Part shown: positions 25,134-33,838 of the stretch, one piece after another | How the letters are laid out: the number at the start of each line of letters is the position of its first letter | How positions within the stretch are numbered: position 1 is the stretch's first letter | Assembly (NCBI RefSeq): GCF_036250675.1 | Contig: NZ_CP109592.1 | Coordinates: 8,742,001-8,806,000 of the forward strand | DNA: 64,000 nucleotides | From: Streptomyces sp. NBC_01689 | GTDB lineage: Bacteria > Actinomycetota > Actinomycetes > Streptomycetales > Streptomycetaceae | Direction: 5' to 3' | Made by a program: the position numbers and the translations under genes | Notes under the pieces: model-generated | The model's input: the letters and a program-made list of their open reading frames with translations, nothing else | What the model was told of the DNA's origin: nothing | Databases searched by the model: none

Positions 25134-25295
25134 CGTCGCGCACCTCCACCCGTGACGCACCCAGCCTAGATGCGCCCCTTCCCCCCGGCGGACGAACGAC
25201 ACCGGCACCCGCAGCGAACCCCGCGAGTCCCGTACGGCCGGACCGATTCCCCCGAGAGCGGAACGCCGATCCCTTCCCGTGCGCCCCGGCCCTCC

Positions 25296-25308
25296 TAGGC
25301 TGGGAGGG
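25296..25308 (+). promoter_or_regulatory. popR -10 element, leaderless-type start
   Basis: TAGGCT at 25296-25301 ends 7 nt before the popR GTG at 25308. The intervening GGGAGG touches the GTG, too close for a ribosome site, so the transcript is probably leaderless. No clear -35 was found. Confidence 0.45.
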
Positions 25309-25781
25309 TGAGCGACCAAGCGCCGAACCAAGCCCGTGTCATCCCGCTGCGCCCGGCCGGCGCGCCGGATCCGGCCACCCGCAGGCCGCCGGGGGCCGCG
25401 ACCCCCGCGGACCGCGTCCCGCGCCGGCCCGTCCCGGCCCTCGCCCCCCGGCGGACGCCCGCCGCCCCCGCACGCGCGGAGCCGCTCTGGCGCGACCTCG
25501 TGGGTGGCGTCCTGCGCCGGGAGCGGCTGGCGCAGGAACGCACGCTCAAGGAGGTGGCCGACGCGGCCCGGATCTCGATGCCGTACCTGTCCGAGCTGGA
25601 GCGCGGCCGCAAGGAGGCCTCCTCCGAGGTCCTCGCGGCCGCTGCCCGCGCCCTGGGCCTCGGCCTCACCGACCTGCTCTCGCTGGCGCAGGACGAGCTC
25701 ACCCGCCCCGCCCAGGTACGCCCGGCCCGGCGCGGCACCCCGCCGTCCCCGCGCCACGACGGCATGTGCCTCGCCGCCTGA
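25308..25781 (+). CDS. popR: PopR-type XRE activator of the clpP3-clpP4 operon
   Basis: A 157-residue regulator: a Pro/Arg-rich N-terminus (1-58), an XRE helix-turn-helix (about 67-125: RRERLAQERTLKEVADAARIS, YLSELERGRKEAS) and the C-terminus MCLAA. PopR of S. lividans activates clpP3-clpP4 and is degraded by ClpP through its terminal alanines; the LAA end seen here fits that. It is convergent with clpP4, 30 bp apart, and a PopR box lies upstream of clpP3. When ClpP1/P2 activity falls, PopR would accumulate and switch on the second protease. Confidence 0.9.
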   Translation: MSDQAPNQARVIPLRPAGAPDPATRRPPGAATPADRVPRRPVPALAPRRTPAAPARAEPLWRDLVGGVLRRERLAQERTLKEVADAARISMPYLSELERGRKEASSEVLAAAARALGLGLTDLLSLAQDELTRPAQVRPARRGTPPSPRHDGMCLAA

Positions 25782-25811
25782 CGCGCGGACGGACGCTCGC
25801 GGCGGGCCGGT

Positions 25812-26414
25812 TCAGACCGCCGCGAGCCGTCGGCTCAGCACCTCGTCGGCCATTCCGTACGCCACCGCCTCCCGCGCGGTGAAGACCTTGTCGCGGTCCA
25901 TGTCCGCGCGCAGCGTGGCGACGTCGTGGTCCGTGTGCCGGGAGAGGACCTCCTCGACCTGCGAGCGGATCCGGAGCATCTCCTTGGCCTGCAGCGCGAG
26001 GTCCGAGACGGTGCCCTGGCGGCCACCGCTCGCGGGCTGGCCGAGCAGCACCCGCGCGTGCTCCAGCACGAACCGCCGCCCCGGGTCGCCCGCGGCCAGC
26101 AGCACCGCGGCCGTCGACGCGGCCTGCCCGACGCAGAAGGTCGAGATGGGCGCCTGGACGAACGTCATCGTGTCGTAGATCGCCATGAGCGAGGTGAACG
26201 AGCCGCCCGGCGAGTTGATGTAGAGCGCGATCTCGCTCTCCGGGCTCGACGACTCCAGGTGCAGGAGCTGGGCGATGACGACGTTGGCGACCCCGTCGTC
26301 GATCTCGGTGCCGAGGAAGATGATCCGCTCCGAGAGCAGCCGGCTGAAGACGTCGTAGGACCGCTCCCCCTGCGGGGTGCGCTCGACGACGTTCGGAATC
26401 GTGTACGTACCCAT
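25812..26414 (-). CDS. clpP4: ClpP4, ATP-dependent protease subunit lacking catalytic His
   Basis: A 200-residue ClpP-fold subunit. The nucleophile Ser100 is present in VGQAAS and the Asp region MDRDKVFTA is kept, but the His position reads LLGQPASGG: residue 125, 25 after the Ser as in E. coli ClpP (97/122), is Gly (codon GGC at 26042-26040). Canonical members have HQP here. The subunit is therefore probably catalytically poor or inactive and would act in a mixed ring with ClpP3. It begins 1 nt after the clpP3 stop. Heteromeric ClpP with one degenerate subunit is known in other bacteria. Confidence 0.9.
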   Translation of the reverse strand: MGTYTIPNVVERTPQGERSYDVFSRLLSERIIFLGTEIDDGVANVVIAQLLHLESSSPESEIALYINSPGGSFTSLMAIYDTMTFVQAPISTFCVGQAASTAAVLLAAGDPGRRFVLEHARVLLGQPASGGRQGTVSDLALQAKEMLRIRSQVEEVLSRHTDHDVATLRADMDRDKVFTAREAVAYGMADEVLSRRLAAV

Positions 26415-26415
26415 G

Positions 26416-27069
26416 TCAGAGCCCCATCCGTCGTCGTGAGGCGGCCGGGCGGACGTCGGCGAGCGACTCCACGACCCGGTCCACCATGCCGTACTCGCGG
26501 GCCTGTTCGGCCGTGAACCAGCGGTCGCGGTCGCCGTCCCGGGAGATCGTCTCCTCGCTCTGGCCGGTGTGCTCCGCGGTGATCCGCTCGATCGCGCTCT
26601 TGGTGAACTCCAGGTTCTGCGCCTGGATCTCGATGTCCGCGGTGGTCCCGCCGATGCCCGCGGACGGCTGGTGCATCATGATCCGCGCGTTGGGGAGCGC
26701 GTACCGCTTGCCGGACGTGCCGACGCTGAGCAGGAACTGCCCCATGCTCGCGGCGAAGCCCATCGCGAGCGTCGACACGTCGTTCGGGATCAGCCGCATG
26801 GTGTCGTAGATCGCGAGGCCCGCGGTCACCGACCCGCCCGGGCTGTTGATGTACAGGCTGATGTCGGTGCGGGGGTCCTCCGCGGAGAGGACGAGCAGCT
26901 GGGCGCAGACCCGGTTGGCGGACACCTCGTCGACCTGGGTGCCGAGGAGGACGATCCGCTGGGCGAGCAGCTGCGCCGCGAGGTGGTCGTCGAAGCGGGT
27001 CGGCGGGGTGTCGCCCTCCTCGGCCCGGGGTGCCCGGGACGGGCTCCAGCCGTTGGCGAATACGGTCAT
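26416..27069 (-). CDS. clpP3: ClpP3, ATP-dependent protease subunit
   Basis: A 217-residue ClpP with full triad: Ser108 in MGFAASMGQ, His133 in [11 protein letters not shown] and Asp182 in GDRDRWFTA. The first 25 residues are a variable leader and possible propeptide. ATG 27069 follows GGAGG at 5 nt, which rejects the upstream extension. First gene of the clpP3-clpP4 operon; a PopR-type palindrome sits 80-95 bp upstream, inside the end of the epoxide hydrolase gene. It would carry the activity of the mixed peptidase. Confidence 0.95.
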   Translation of the reverse strand: MTVFANGWSPSRAPRAEEGDTPPTRFDDHLAAQLLAQRIVLLGTQVDEVSANRVCAQLLVLSAEDPRTDISLYINSPGGSVTAGLAIYDTMRLIPNDVSTLAMGFAASMGQFLLSVGTSGKRYALPNARIMMHQPSAGIGGTTADIEIQAQNLEFTKSAIERITAEHTGQSEETISRDGDRDRWFTAEQAREYGMVDRVVESLADVRPAASRRRMGL

Positions 27070-27138
27070 CGGTCCTCCTCGTGGTGACGCGGCGGGTGGT
27101 GCCGCGCTCTCCACCCTGGGACCGGAGCCCCGCCCGGG

Positions 27139-28365
27139 TCAGCTTTCTCTGCCCCCGGCAGATTCGCCGTGGGCAGAGGAGCGCAGTGACCTGAAGAAGG
27201 CCCGTACGTCCTCGACCAGCAGCTCGGGCTGCTCGGCCGCGGCGAAATGGCCGCCGCGGTCGAACTCGGTCCACCGCACGATGTTGTTCGTACGGTCCGC
27301 GATGTGCCGCAGTGGTACCTGCGGCTCGTGCGGGAAGACCGCCAGCGCGGTCGGCGCCGTCGAGACGCCGGGCCGGGCGACCCGGTGGTCCGCGTGCGCC
27401 CGCTCGTAGTAGATGCGGGCCGAGGACCCGGCCGTGCCGGTGAGCCAGTACAGCATCACGTTGGTCAGCATCAGGTCCCGGTCGACGGCTTCCTCCGGAC
27501 GCTCCTCGGCATCCGTCCACTGTCTGAACTTCTCGACGATCCAAGCGAGTTGACCGACCGGGGAGTCCGTGAGCGCGTAACTGAGGGTCTGCGGGCGGGT
27601 CGACTGGAGTTCGGCGTACCCGGCCTCGTCCCGGCGCCAGGCCTCGCCCCGGTGCCACGAGACGAGGGTGCGTTCACGCTCCGCGGGGCTCAGTGCGGCC
27701 AGTTCCTCCTCGGTCGGCTCGGTGAGCGCGGACGAGCCGGGCAGCAGGTTGAGATGGACGCCGACGAGCCGTTCTGGGAAGGCGCGGCCCAGCTCACGGG
27801 AGACGGCGCCGCCCCAGTCCCCGCCCTGGGCGCCGAAGCGCGGGTAGCCGAGCCGCGTCATCAGTTCGGCGAAGGCGGCGGCCACGCGCCGGAACTCCCA
27901 GCCGGTGTCCCGGGTCGGTCCGGAGAGCCCGAAGCCGGGAATGCTCGGCACCACCAGATGGAACGCGTCGGCCGGATCGCCGCCGTGCGCGCGCGGATCG
28001 GTCAACGGGCCGACGACATCGGTGAATTCGACGATCGAGCCGGGCCAGCCATGGGTCATGATCAGCGGGGTCGCGGCGGGTTCGGGCGAGCGGATGTGCG
28101 CGAAGTGGATCGTGGCGCCGTCGATCTCCGTCGTGAACTGCGGCCACTCGTTCAGCCGGTCCTGCGCCGCCTGCCAGTCGTACGTGTGCCGCCAGTACTC
28201 GACGAGCTCCCGCAGATAGGCCAGGGGGACGCCGTAGGCCCAGCCGACCCCGGGGAGTTCGTCGGGCCAGCGGACACGGTCGAGGCGCTGACGCAGATCG
28301 TCGAGGTCGCTCTGCGGGAAGCCGACGGTGAACGGTTCGATGCGGGCGGAATCTGCGGAGGTCAT
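27139..28365 (-). CDS. Epoxide hydrolase, N-terminal-lid type
   Basis: A 408-residue alpha/beta hydrolase with the epoxide-hydrolase N-terminal lid (FTVGFPQSDLDDLRQRLDRVRWPDEL). The oxyanion motif is THGWPGS, the nucleophile Asp lies in GAQGGDWGG and the base His in RGGHFAAAEQPE. It opens epoxides to diols. TAGGCT ends 8 nt before the ATG and no ribosome site is present, so a leaderless transcript is likely. The last codons carry the PopR box of clpP3, constraining the C-terminus SAGGRES. Confidence 0.9.
   Translation of the reverse strand: MTSADSARIEPFTVGFPQSDLDDLRQRLDRVRWPDELPGVGWAYGVPLAYLRELVEYWRHTYDWQAAQDRLNEWPQFTTEIDGATIHFAHIRSPEPAATPLIMTHGWPGSIVEFTDVVGPLTDPRAHGGDPADAFHLVVPSIPGFGLSGPTRDTGWEFRRVAAAFAELMTRLGYPRFGAQGGDWGGAVSRELGRAFPERLVGVHLNLLPGSSALTEPTEEELAALSPAERERTLVSWHRGEAWRRDEAGYAELQSTRPQTLSYALTDSPVGQLAWIVEKFRQWTDAEERPEEAVDRDLMLTNVMLYWLTGTAGSSARIYYERAHADHRVARPGVSTAPTALAVFPHEPQVPLRHIADRTNNIVRWTEFDRGGHFAAAEQPELLVEDVRAFFRSLRSSAHGESAGGRES
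27148..27162 (-). promoter_or_regulatory. PopR box of the clpP3-clpP4 promoter
   Basis: TCTGCC-CCC-GGCAGA is a perfect palindrome that matches the S. lividans PopR target as I recall it (TTCTGCC-N3-GGCAGAA) except for the outermost pair. It lies 79-93 bp upstream of the clpP3 ATG, within the last codons of the epoxide hydrolase gene. A half site GGCAGA recurs at about 27172. Confidence 0.8.
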
Positions 28366-28585
28366 GGCCGCGCAGCCTAACGCCGGGCCCGCCGCTGGGG
28401 CCGCCGGTTTTCGCACGGCGTGCCGCGCCTCCCGCTCGGGGGCGCCCGCCGCCGTACGGGTGGCGGACGCGGCGCGGGACGGCGGGATCCGCGTCCTCCG
28501 GTCGGTCGGAGCGGGCCGGCGATGAGTTCCGCGGTGACGATCGGTCTGTACAGGTGACCGACGTTTCCCGTCCGAGGAGGTACGC

Positions 28586-29068
28586 ATGAGCGCCGAGGGT
28601 TTCACCACGTGTCTGTGGTTCGACGGCCAGGCCGAGGAGGCCGCCCACTACTACGTGTCGTTCTTCAAGAACTCGCGGCTCGGCAGGATCGGCCGTTACA
28701 CGGAGGCCGGGCCGGGACCGGCCGGTTCCGTGCTGGCCGCCGAGTTCGTGGCCAACGGGCAGCGGTTCGTCGCGCTGAACGGGGGCCCGCAGTTCACCTT
28801 CGACGAGGCGATCTCGTTCCAGATCCACTGCGACGACCAGGCGGAGGTGGACCACTACTGGAACAGGTTCGTCGAGGACGGCGGCGAGGCCGGGCCGTGC
28901 GGCTGGGTCAAGGACAAGTTCGGCCTGTCCTGGCAGGTCGTCCCGTCCCGGCTCATCGATCTGATCAGCGATTCGGACCCGGTCAAGGCCGCCCGCACCA
29001 CGCAGGCGATGCTCGGGATGTCCAAGCTGGACATCGGCGCCCTGGAGAAGGCGTACGCGGGGGAGTAG
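28586..29068 (+). CDS. PhnB-like VOC family protein
   Basis: A 160-residue protein of the PhnB/3-demethylubiquinone-methyltransferase-like VOC subgroup: TTCLWFDGQAEEAAHYYVSFFKNSRLG, ALNGGPQFTFDEAISFQIHCDDQAEVDHYWNRF and CGWVKDKFGLSWQVVP are the family signatures. The name of the Pfam family is historical; true methyltransferase activity is unlikely. ATG 28586 follows GAGGAGG. Monocistronic between the epoxide hydrolase and alcohol dehydrogenase genes. Confidence 0.9.
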   Translation: MSAEGFTTCLWFDGQAEEAAHYYVSFFKNSRLGRIGRYTEAGPGPAGSVLAAEFVANGQRFVALNGGPQFTFDEAISFQIHCDDQAEVDHYWNRFVEDGGEAGPCGWVKDKFGLSWQVVPSRLIDLISDSDPVKAARTTQAMLGMSKLDIGALEKAYAGE

Positions 29069-29258
29069 CGCGCGGGGGGCGACGGCCGGCCCGCGTTCCT
29101 TCCCGGGGACCGGGCCGACCGCCCCGCCACGCGCCCGGGTGCCGCGCCCGTTCGTGGGGCGCCCTTCCGGACGGCCGGGCCGGCCACCGGGGACGCGCAC
29201 CGCCTCCGTGGCCGGGACCCGTCCGGGCGGGGAGAGCCGCCACGTCCGCGGTCCGCGC

Positions 29259-30278
29259 TCAGTGCCGTGGCGGCAGGTCGTTCACGAGTACGGCCGCCCC
29301 GTCGAACCGGCCCGCCTTGAGGTCCCGCAGGGCCCGTTGGGCCTCGGACAGCGGGTAGGTGTGCGTCGTGGCACGGACCCCGTGCCGGGCCGCGAGTGCC
29401 AGGAAGTCGCGGCCGTCCTCCCGTGTGTTGGAGGTGACGCTGCGCAACTCCTTCTCGTAGAACAGCTCGGTCTCGTAGCGCAGCGGCGGGATGTCGCTCA
29501 GATGGATCCCGGCGACCGCCAGGATCCCGCCCCGGTCGAGCGCGCGCAGGGCGACCGGGACCAGGTCGCCGACCGGCGCGAACAGGATCGCGCCGTCCAG
29601 CGGCTCGGGCGGCTCGTCGTACGCGCCGCGGGCGGAGGCGGCCCCGAGACCGAGTGCGAGCCGCCGGGCCGCGGGGTCACGGGTCAGGACGTGCACGGTG
29701 GCCCCCCGGGCGAGTGCGATCTGGGCGCACAGGTGGGCGCTGCCGCCGAAGCCGTACAGTCCGAGCCGGCCGCGTGGCGGCAGCGCGGTCCGCAGCAGGG
29801 CGCGGTGGCCGATGATGCCCGCGCACAGCAGCGGTGCCGCCGCGACGTCGTCCATGCCCTCGGGCAGCCGGTAGGCGAAGGCCGCCGGTACGGTCGTGTA
29901 CTCCGCGTAGCCGCCGTCGGCGTCCCAGCCGGTGTACTCCGAGGCCGGACAGAGGTTCTCGGCGCCGCGCGCGCAGGAGCGGCAGGTGCCGTCCGTACGG
30001 CGCAGCCAGGCGACGCCGACCCGGTCACCGGGGGCGAAGCCGTGCGCCCGCGGACCCGCCGTGACGACCACGCCGACGACCTCGTGGCCGGGTGTCACGT
30101 GCGGCCGGTGCACCGGCAGGTCGCCCTCGCCGACATGCAGGTCCGTGCGGCACACCCCGCAGGCCCGCACGTGCACGAGCAGCTCGTCGGGCCGCGGTAC
30201 CGGCAGCGGCCGTTCCACGAAGCGCAGCGGTTCCGTCTCGATCGGCCCGGGGCGGGCCACCTCCCACGCGTGCATCAT
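29259..30278 (-). CDS. Zinc-dependent alcohol dehydrogenase
   Basis: A 339-residue MDR-family enzyme. Catalytic zinc ligands are in [14 protein letters not shown] and GHEVVG; the structural zinc loop is [12 protein letters not shown]; the Rossmann motif is [15 protein letters not shown]. The subgroup with [10 protein letters not shown] and [13 protein letters not shown] at the C-terminus is widespread in bacteria as NAD(P)-linked alcohol dehydrogenase. ATG 30278 is the first of two tandem ATGs. Divergent from the two-domain VOC protein gene. Confidence 0.93.
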   Translation of the reverse strand: MMHAWEVARPGPIETEPLRFVERPLPVPRPDELLVHVRACGVCRTDLHVGEGDLPVHRPHVTPGHEVVGVVVTAGPRAHGFAPGDRVGVAWLRRTDGTCRSCARGAENLCPASEYTGWDADGGYAEYTTVPAAFAYRLPEGMDDVAAAPLLCAGIIGHRALLRTALPPRGRLGLYGFGGSAHLCAQIALARGATVHVLTRDPAARRLALGLGAASARGAYDEPPEPLDGAILFAPVGDLVPVALRALDRGGILAVAGIHLSDIPPLRYETELFYEKELRSVTSNTREDGRDFLALAARHGVRATTHTYPLSEAQRALRDLKAGRFDGAAVLVNDLPPRH

Positions 30279-30441
30279 CCCGTGTTCCGTCCCCTCGACG
30301 ACCACCCGAGCGCCCTCTCCAGTGTCGTCCACGCTTCGCCGTCCGGCGCGCGGCGGGCGCGGAGCCTGGCTAGCGTGGCAGGGCGACAGAACGCGCGAGA
30401 GGCGCCCCCGGAACCCGCCGTACCAGGAAGAGTGGACCGCC

Positions 30442-31239
30442 ATGGCCGTACAGCCCGAGGGAACGCCCTGCTGGGCGGACGCGATGTTCAGTGACGTCGA
30501 GGGAGCGAAGAGTTTCTACGGTGACGTGCTCGGCTGGACGTTCGGCGAGTCGTCCTCCGAGTACGGCAACTACACGCAGGCCTACGCGAACGGCAAGGCG
30601 GTGGCCGCCGTCGTGCCGCCGATGCCCGGCCAGGAGGGGCAGTCCGCCTGGTGCCTCTACCTCGCGTCACCGGACGCGGACGCCACCGCCGCGAAGATCC
30701 GCTCCCACGGGGGCGACGTCCTGATGGACCCGATGAAGGTGGGGGACTTCGGGTCGATGCTGATCGCCCGCGACCCGGCCGGTGCCGTCTTCGGCGTGTG
30801 GCAGGCCGGCCGTCACGAGGGCTTCGAGGCGCGGGCCGTGCCCGGTGCCTACTGCTGGGCGGAGGTGTTCACCCGCGACCCGGAGCGGACGGACGCCTTC
30901 TTCCCCGCGGTCTTCGGCTACCGCGCGAAGCAGCTGGAGGACTCCGCGGTCGACTTCAGGGTCTACGACCTCGGTCGGGACCCCGTCCTCGGCCGGATGG
31001 GGATGACGGACGAGTTCCCGCCCGAGGTGCCGTCGTACGTCAACGTCTACTTCACCGTCGACGACTGCGACGCGGCGGTGGCGAAGGCGACCGAGCGCGG
31101 CGCGATCGTCCGCTTCGGCCCGATGACCAGTCCGTTCGGGCGGTTCGCCGCGCTGAGCGACCCGCAGGGCGCGGCGTTCTCGGTCATCGACGTCGGAACG
31201 ACCGAGGGCACGATGCCGGAGGCGACCGAGGTGACCTGA
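30442..31239 (+). CDS. Two-domain VOC family protein
   Basis: A 265-residue protein with two VOC units (about 8-120 and 130-258): [27 protein letters not shown] and [26 protein letters not shown] open each, and [13 protein letters not shown] and [15 protein letters not shown] close them. The layout resembles the Streptomyces hydroxylase-like VOC proteins annotated near antibiotic genes. TAGCGT at 30371 is a possible -10, giving a 65-nt leader; GGAAGAG precedes the ATG. Role unknown. Confidence 0.9.
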   Translation: MAVQPEGTPCWADAMFSDVEGAKSFYGDVLGWTFGESSSEYGNYTQAYANGKAVAAVVPPMPGQEGQSAWCLYLASPDADATAAKIRSHGGDVLMDPMKVGDFGSMLIARDPAGAVFGVWQAGRHEGFEARAVPGAYCWAEVFTRDPERTDAFFPAVFGYRAKQLEDSAVDFRVYDLGRDPVLGRMGMTDEFPPEVPSYVNVYFTVDDCDAAVAKATERGAIVRFGPMTSPFGRFAALSDPQGAAFSVIDVGTTEGTMPEATEVT

Positions 31240-31380
31240 GCCCGGCGAGGGGCGAGGACGGAGGCGGGCCGGGGACCCTCGTGCGTGGCGGAGGGCTGCC
31301 ACGGGGGATCCGCGATGGCGTCCGTCAACCGCGCGCGCCGCGGGCGGAACCGATCTCCGCTCCGCGCTGTCTGAGCAGAC

Positions 31381-31830
31381 ATGGCAAGCCTCCTGTTCCT
31401 GTTCCTGGCCTTCGCCCCGATCGTGGCTCCCTGCTTCTTCGTGGCCGCGGCCGTGCGGCTCGCCGTACGGGCTCGCAGGCAGCCGCGCGACAGCGGGTGG
31501 CGGCCGCCGAGCGGCTCGACGTGCGCGCTGGTCGCGGTCATGGCCGGCTCGGCCATGTGCGGCGCGTACGCCTGGGGCGTGATGTCGGGCTTCTACGTAC
31601 TGGACCCGGACCAGATGTGCGCGGCGAAGGGCGTGGCGGGCGATCACGTCCTGACGCGGTGGACACTGCCGGTCAGCGCGCAATGCGTGACGTCGGACGG
31701 CGTGGGGAGCGAGCTGGTGCCGGGCTGGGTGAATCCGGTGATCTTCCTGGGCCTCACGCTGTTCGTGCTCGCCCTCGGAGCAGGGGTCCTCGCGGGAGCG
31801 CGCCGTCGTCCGGCCCCGGCGGTGAACTGA
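31381..31830 (+). CDS. Hypothetical membrane protein, three spans
   Basis: A 149-residue protein with hydrophobic segments at about 2-27, 48-70 and 115-139. The segment between spans two and three carries two Cys (DPDQMCAAKG and SAQCVTSDG), which could form a disulfide outside the membrane. The C-terminus is short and basic (ARRRPAPAVN). I do not recognise the family. It is convergent with the LysR gene, with 9 bp between the stops. Confidence 0.6.
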   Translation: MASLLFLFLAFAPIVAPCFFVAAAVRLAVRARRQPRDSGWRPPSGSTCALVAVMAGSAMCGAYAWGVMSGFYVLDPDQMCAAKGVAGDHVLTRWTLPVSAQCVTSDGVGSELVPGWVNPVIFLGLTLFVLALGAGVLAGARRRPAPAVN

Positions 31831-31839
31831 CCCGGCGCG

Positions 31840-32718
31840 TCACGCCATGTCACGCCGCGCCGCACCGGTCCCCGGCGGCGGGGACGGGCGCGCTCGGTCC
31901 CGGGGCGCGGAGTCCGCTGCGACCTCGCCGAACGCGGCGACCAGGGGTGAGCGGCGGCCGGAGTCCCAGGCCAGCAGCACCTGGTCGGGCTCGGCGTCCG
32001 GCACGGGTACGTAGGTGATGTCCGGCCGCGAGTACTGCTCGGCGACCGAGCGCGGGACCAGGGTGATGCCCGTCCCGGCGGCGACGGACTCGAACTTCTC
32101 CTCGATGGTGCGGATCGGCACGTCACCGGGGCGCGGGTCGGAGTAGCGCAGCCAGTTCTCGTCGGCCAGGTCGGCGAGGGCGAGTTCCTGCTTGCCGGCG
32201 AGCCGGTGGCCCTCCGGCAGCATCGCCACCCGGGGCTCGGTGTACAGCGGGAGCAGCGTCAGGCCCTCGTCGCGGATCGGCCTGCGGACATAGGCGAGGT
32301 CGACCGAGCCGTCCAGGACCAGCTGCTCCTGGTCGTCCCATTCGACCCGGCGCGCCTTGACCTCCACCTCCGGGTGCAGGGCGCCGAACGCGCGGAGCGC
32401 CGGAGTCACGACGATCCCGGCGCGGAAGCCCACGACCAGGCGCCGGGGGGAGCGGGAGGCCTGCCGGGCGCGCTGCCGGACGGCATCCGCGGACGCGAGC
32501 AACAGGCGGGCGTCATCCAGGAGTTGGACGCCCGCGGGGGCCAGCGTCACGGTGTGGCTGTCGCGGACGAACAGCTCGGCGCCCAGGTCCTTCTCCAGCG
32601 CCCGGATCTGGCGGCTGAGCACGGGCTGGGAGATGTGCAGCCGTTCAGCGGCGCGTCCGAAGTGCAGCAGCTCCGCGACCGTGACGAAGTAGCGGACCTT
32701 GCGCAGGTCGAGGTCCAT
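31840..32718 (-). CDS. LysR-family transcriptional regulator
   Basis: A 292-residue LTTR with N-terminal HTH MDLDLRKVRYFVTVAELLHFGRAAERLHISQPVLSRQ (shown in part) and an effector-binding domain with FRAGIVVTPALRAF and DLAYVRRPI. ATG 32718 has AAGGA 5 nt upstream. It is divergent from an SDR gene; four GGATCA boxes arranged as a tandem 25-bp duplication fill the space next to the SDR start and are the likely binding region. Confidence 0.93.
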   Translation of the reverse strand: MDLDLRKVRYFVTVAELLHFGRAAERLHISQPVLSRQIRALEKDLGAELFVRDSHTVTLAPAGVQLLDDARLLLASADAVRQRARQASRSPRRLVVGFRAGIVVTPALRAFGALHPEVEVKARRVEWDDQEQLVLDGSVDLAYVRRPIRDEGLTLLPLYTEPRVAMLPEGHRLAGKQELALADLADENWLRYSDPRPGDVPIRTIEEKFESVAAGTGITLVPRSVAEQYSRPDITYVPVPDAEPDQVLLAWDSGRRSPLVAAFGEVAADSAPRDRARPSPPPGTGAARRDMA

Positions 32719-32819
32719 GGCGGTCCTTTCGTCGTACGAGCCCGCCGACGGCGATGCCTCCAGGGTATCGCCGGCACCGAAAGAGGTCTTGGACGGCCGC
32801 GGGGAGGTGGGCGCAGGCT

Positions 32820-32867
32820 GGATCACATCGGATCAACGGTGACCGGATCACATCGGATCAATGGTGA
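32820..32867. promoter_or_regulatory. Duplicated 25-bp operator with four GGATCA boxes
   Basis: GGATCACATCGGATCAAC occupies 32820 onward and is repeated with small changes from 32845, a 25-bp period. GGATCA boxes thus lie at 32820, 32830, 32845 and 32855. The array ends 12 bp before the SDR ATG and overlaps its probable transcription start, suited to repression or activation by the divergent LysR protein. Confidence 0.6.
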
Positions 32868-32878
32868 AGGGAAACGTC

Positions 32879-33598
32879 ATGGACCTGCGAGGGCAGCGCG
32901 TCGTCGTCATCGGCGGCACGGCCGGAATCGGTTTCGCGGTGGCCGAGGCGAGCGCGCGCGAGGGCGCCGCGGTGGTCGTCGCCTCGCGGCGGCGGGAGGG
33001 TGTGGACGCGGCGCTGAAGCGGCTGCCGGAAGGGGCCGAGGGGCACACGCTCGACGCCACCGACGAGGAGGCGCTCGAAGCGTTCTTCGCGCGCGTCGGG
33101 GAGTTCGACCACCTCGTCTACACGGCCGGCGAGTCCCTGCTGATGGGGAGCCTCGCGGAGGCGGATCTCGGGCGGGCCCGGCGTTTTCTGGACACGCGCC
33201 TGTGGGGTGCGTATGCGGCGGTGAAGCACGGCGCCGCCTCCATCAGGGCGGGCGGCTCGGTGGTGCTGACCACGGGGACCGCGGGCCGGCGGCCGCTGCC
33301 GGGCACGAGCGTGGCGGCGAGTCTGTGCGGGGCGATGGAGTCGCTGACGCGGGCCCTCGCGCTGGAGCTGGCGCCGGTGCGGGTGAACGCGGTGTCGCCC
33401 GGCGTGGTCCGCACGGAGCTCTGGCGTGACCTGGCCGAAGAGGAGCGCGACGGGCTGTTCCGGTCTTCGGCGGAGTCCCTTCCGGTGGGCCGGGTGGGCA
33501 CCGCCGAGGAGGTCGCGGAGGCCTATCTGTACCTGATGCGCGGCGGGTACAGCACGGGATCCGTCGTGGTCGTGGACGGCGGTGGCGTCCTGGTCTGA
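32879..33598 (+). CDS. Atypical SDR-family oxidoreductase
   Basis: A 239-residue SDR with Rossmann motif GGTAGIGF, TAGE in place of NNAG and the C-terminal RVNAVSPGVVRTELW. The catalytic Ser-Tyr-Lys set is not seen: the segment normally carrying YxxxK reads SVAASLCGAMESLTRAL, with Ala and Cys at the Tyr and Lys positions by my alignment. Such divergent SDRs exist in actinobacteria. AAGGG lies 7 nt before ATG 32879; an ATG 18 nt upstream is in the operator repeat. Function unknown. Confidence 0.85.
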   Translation: MDLRGQRVVVIGGTAGIGFAVAEASAREGAAVVVASRRREGVDAALKRLPEGAEGHTLDATDEEALEAFFARVGEFDHLVYTAGESLLMGSLAEADLGRARRFLDTRLWGAYAAVKHGAASIRAGGSVVLTTGTAGRRPLPGTSVAASLCGAMESLTRALALELAPVRVNAVSPGVVRTELWRDLAEEERDGLFRSSAESLPVGRVGTAEEVAEAYLYLMRGGYSTGSVVVVDGGGVLV

Positions 33599-33603
33599 GC
33601 CGT

Positions 33604-33632
33604 GCGCGGGCCGGCCCGGGGGCGGCCCGCGC
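33604..33632 (+). terminator. Hairpin terminator after the SDR gene
   Basis: GCGCGGGCCG (33604-33613) pairs exactly with CGGCCCGCGC (33623-33632) around a 9-nt loop, six bases after the SDR stop. Confidence 0.6.
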
Positions 33633-33760
33633 CACCTCGGCGACGCCGGCGGACATCCGGTAGCGGCCGGGCCCGACCCGCAGGTGGCGTCCCGGCCCGT
33701 CACCGCGACGCGCGGCACCGGCCGGCCCCGGGCACGATCACCAACTTCCCTGCAGCTCAA

Positions 33761-33820
33761 GGCACTTCTCAAGACACCTCGCACGGCACTTCGGACGGCA
33801 CTTCACGCGGCACCTCCGTA
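33761..33820 (+). repeat. Five 12-bp tandem repeats upstream of the chitinase
   Basis: Units of the form GGCACTTCNNAC follow one another at 33761, 33773, 33785, 33797 and 33809, each 12 bp. All keep CAC(T/C)TC at the same phase. The array ends 19 bp before the first DasR-like box. The frame through it would encode a Thr-Ser repeat (DTSHGTSDGTSRGTS), but no gene start supports translation. Confidence 0.65.
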
Positions 33821-33838
33821 CCGCTGCCGTCGGATCCG

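Noticed and set aside
28586..29068. Ubiquinone methyltransferase assignment for the PhnB-like protein
   Set aside because: The VOC fold lacks SAM-binding motifs; the old family name is misleading.
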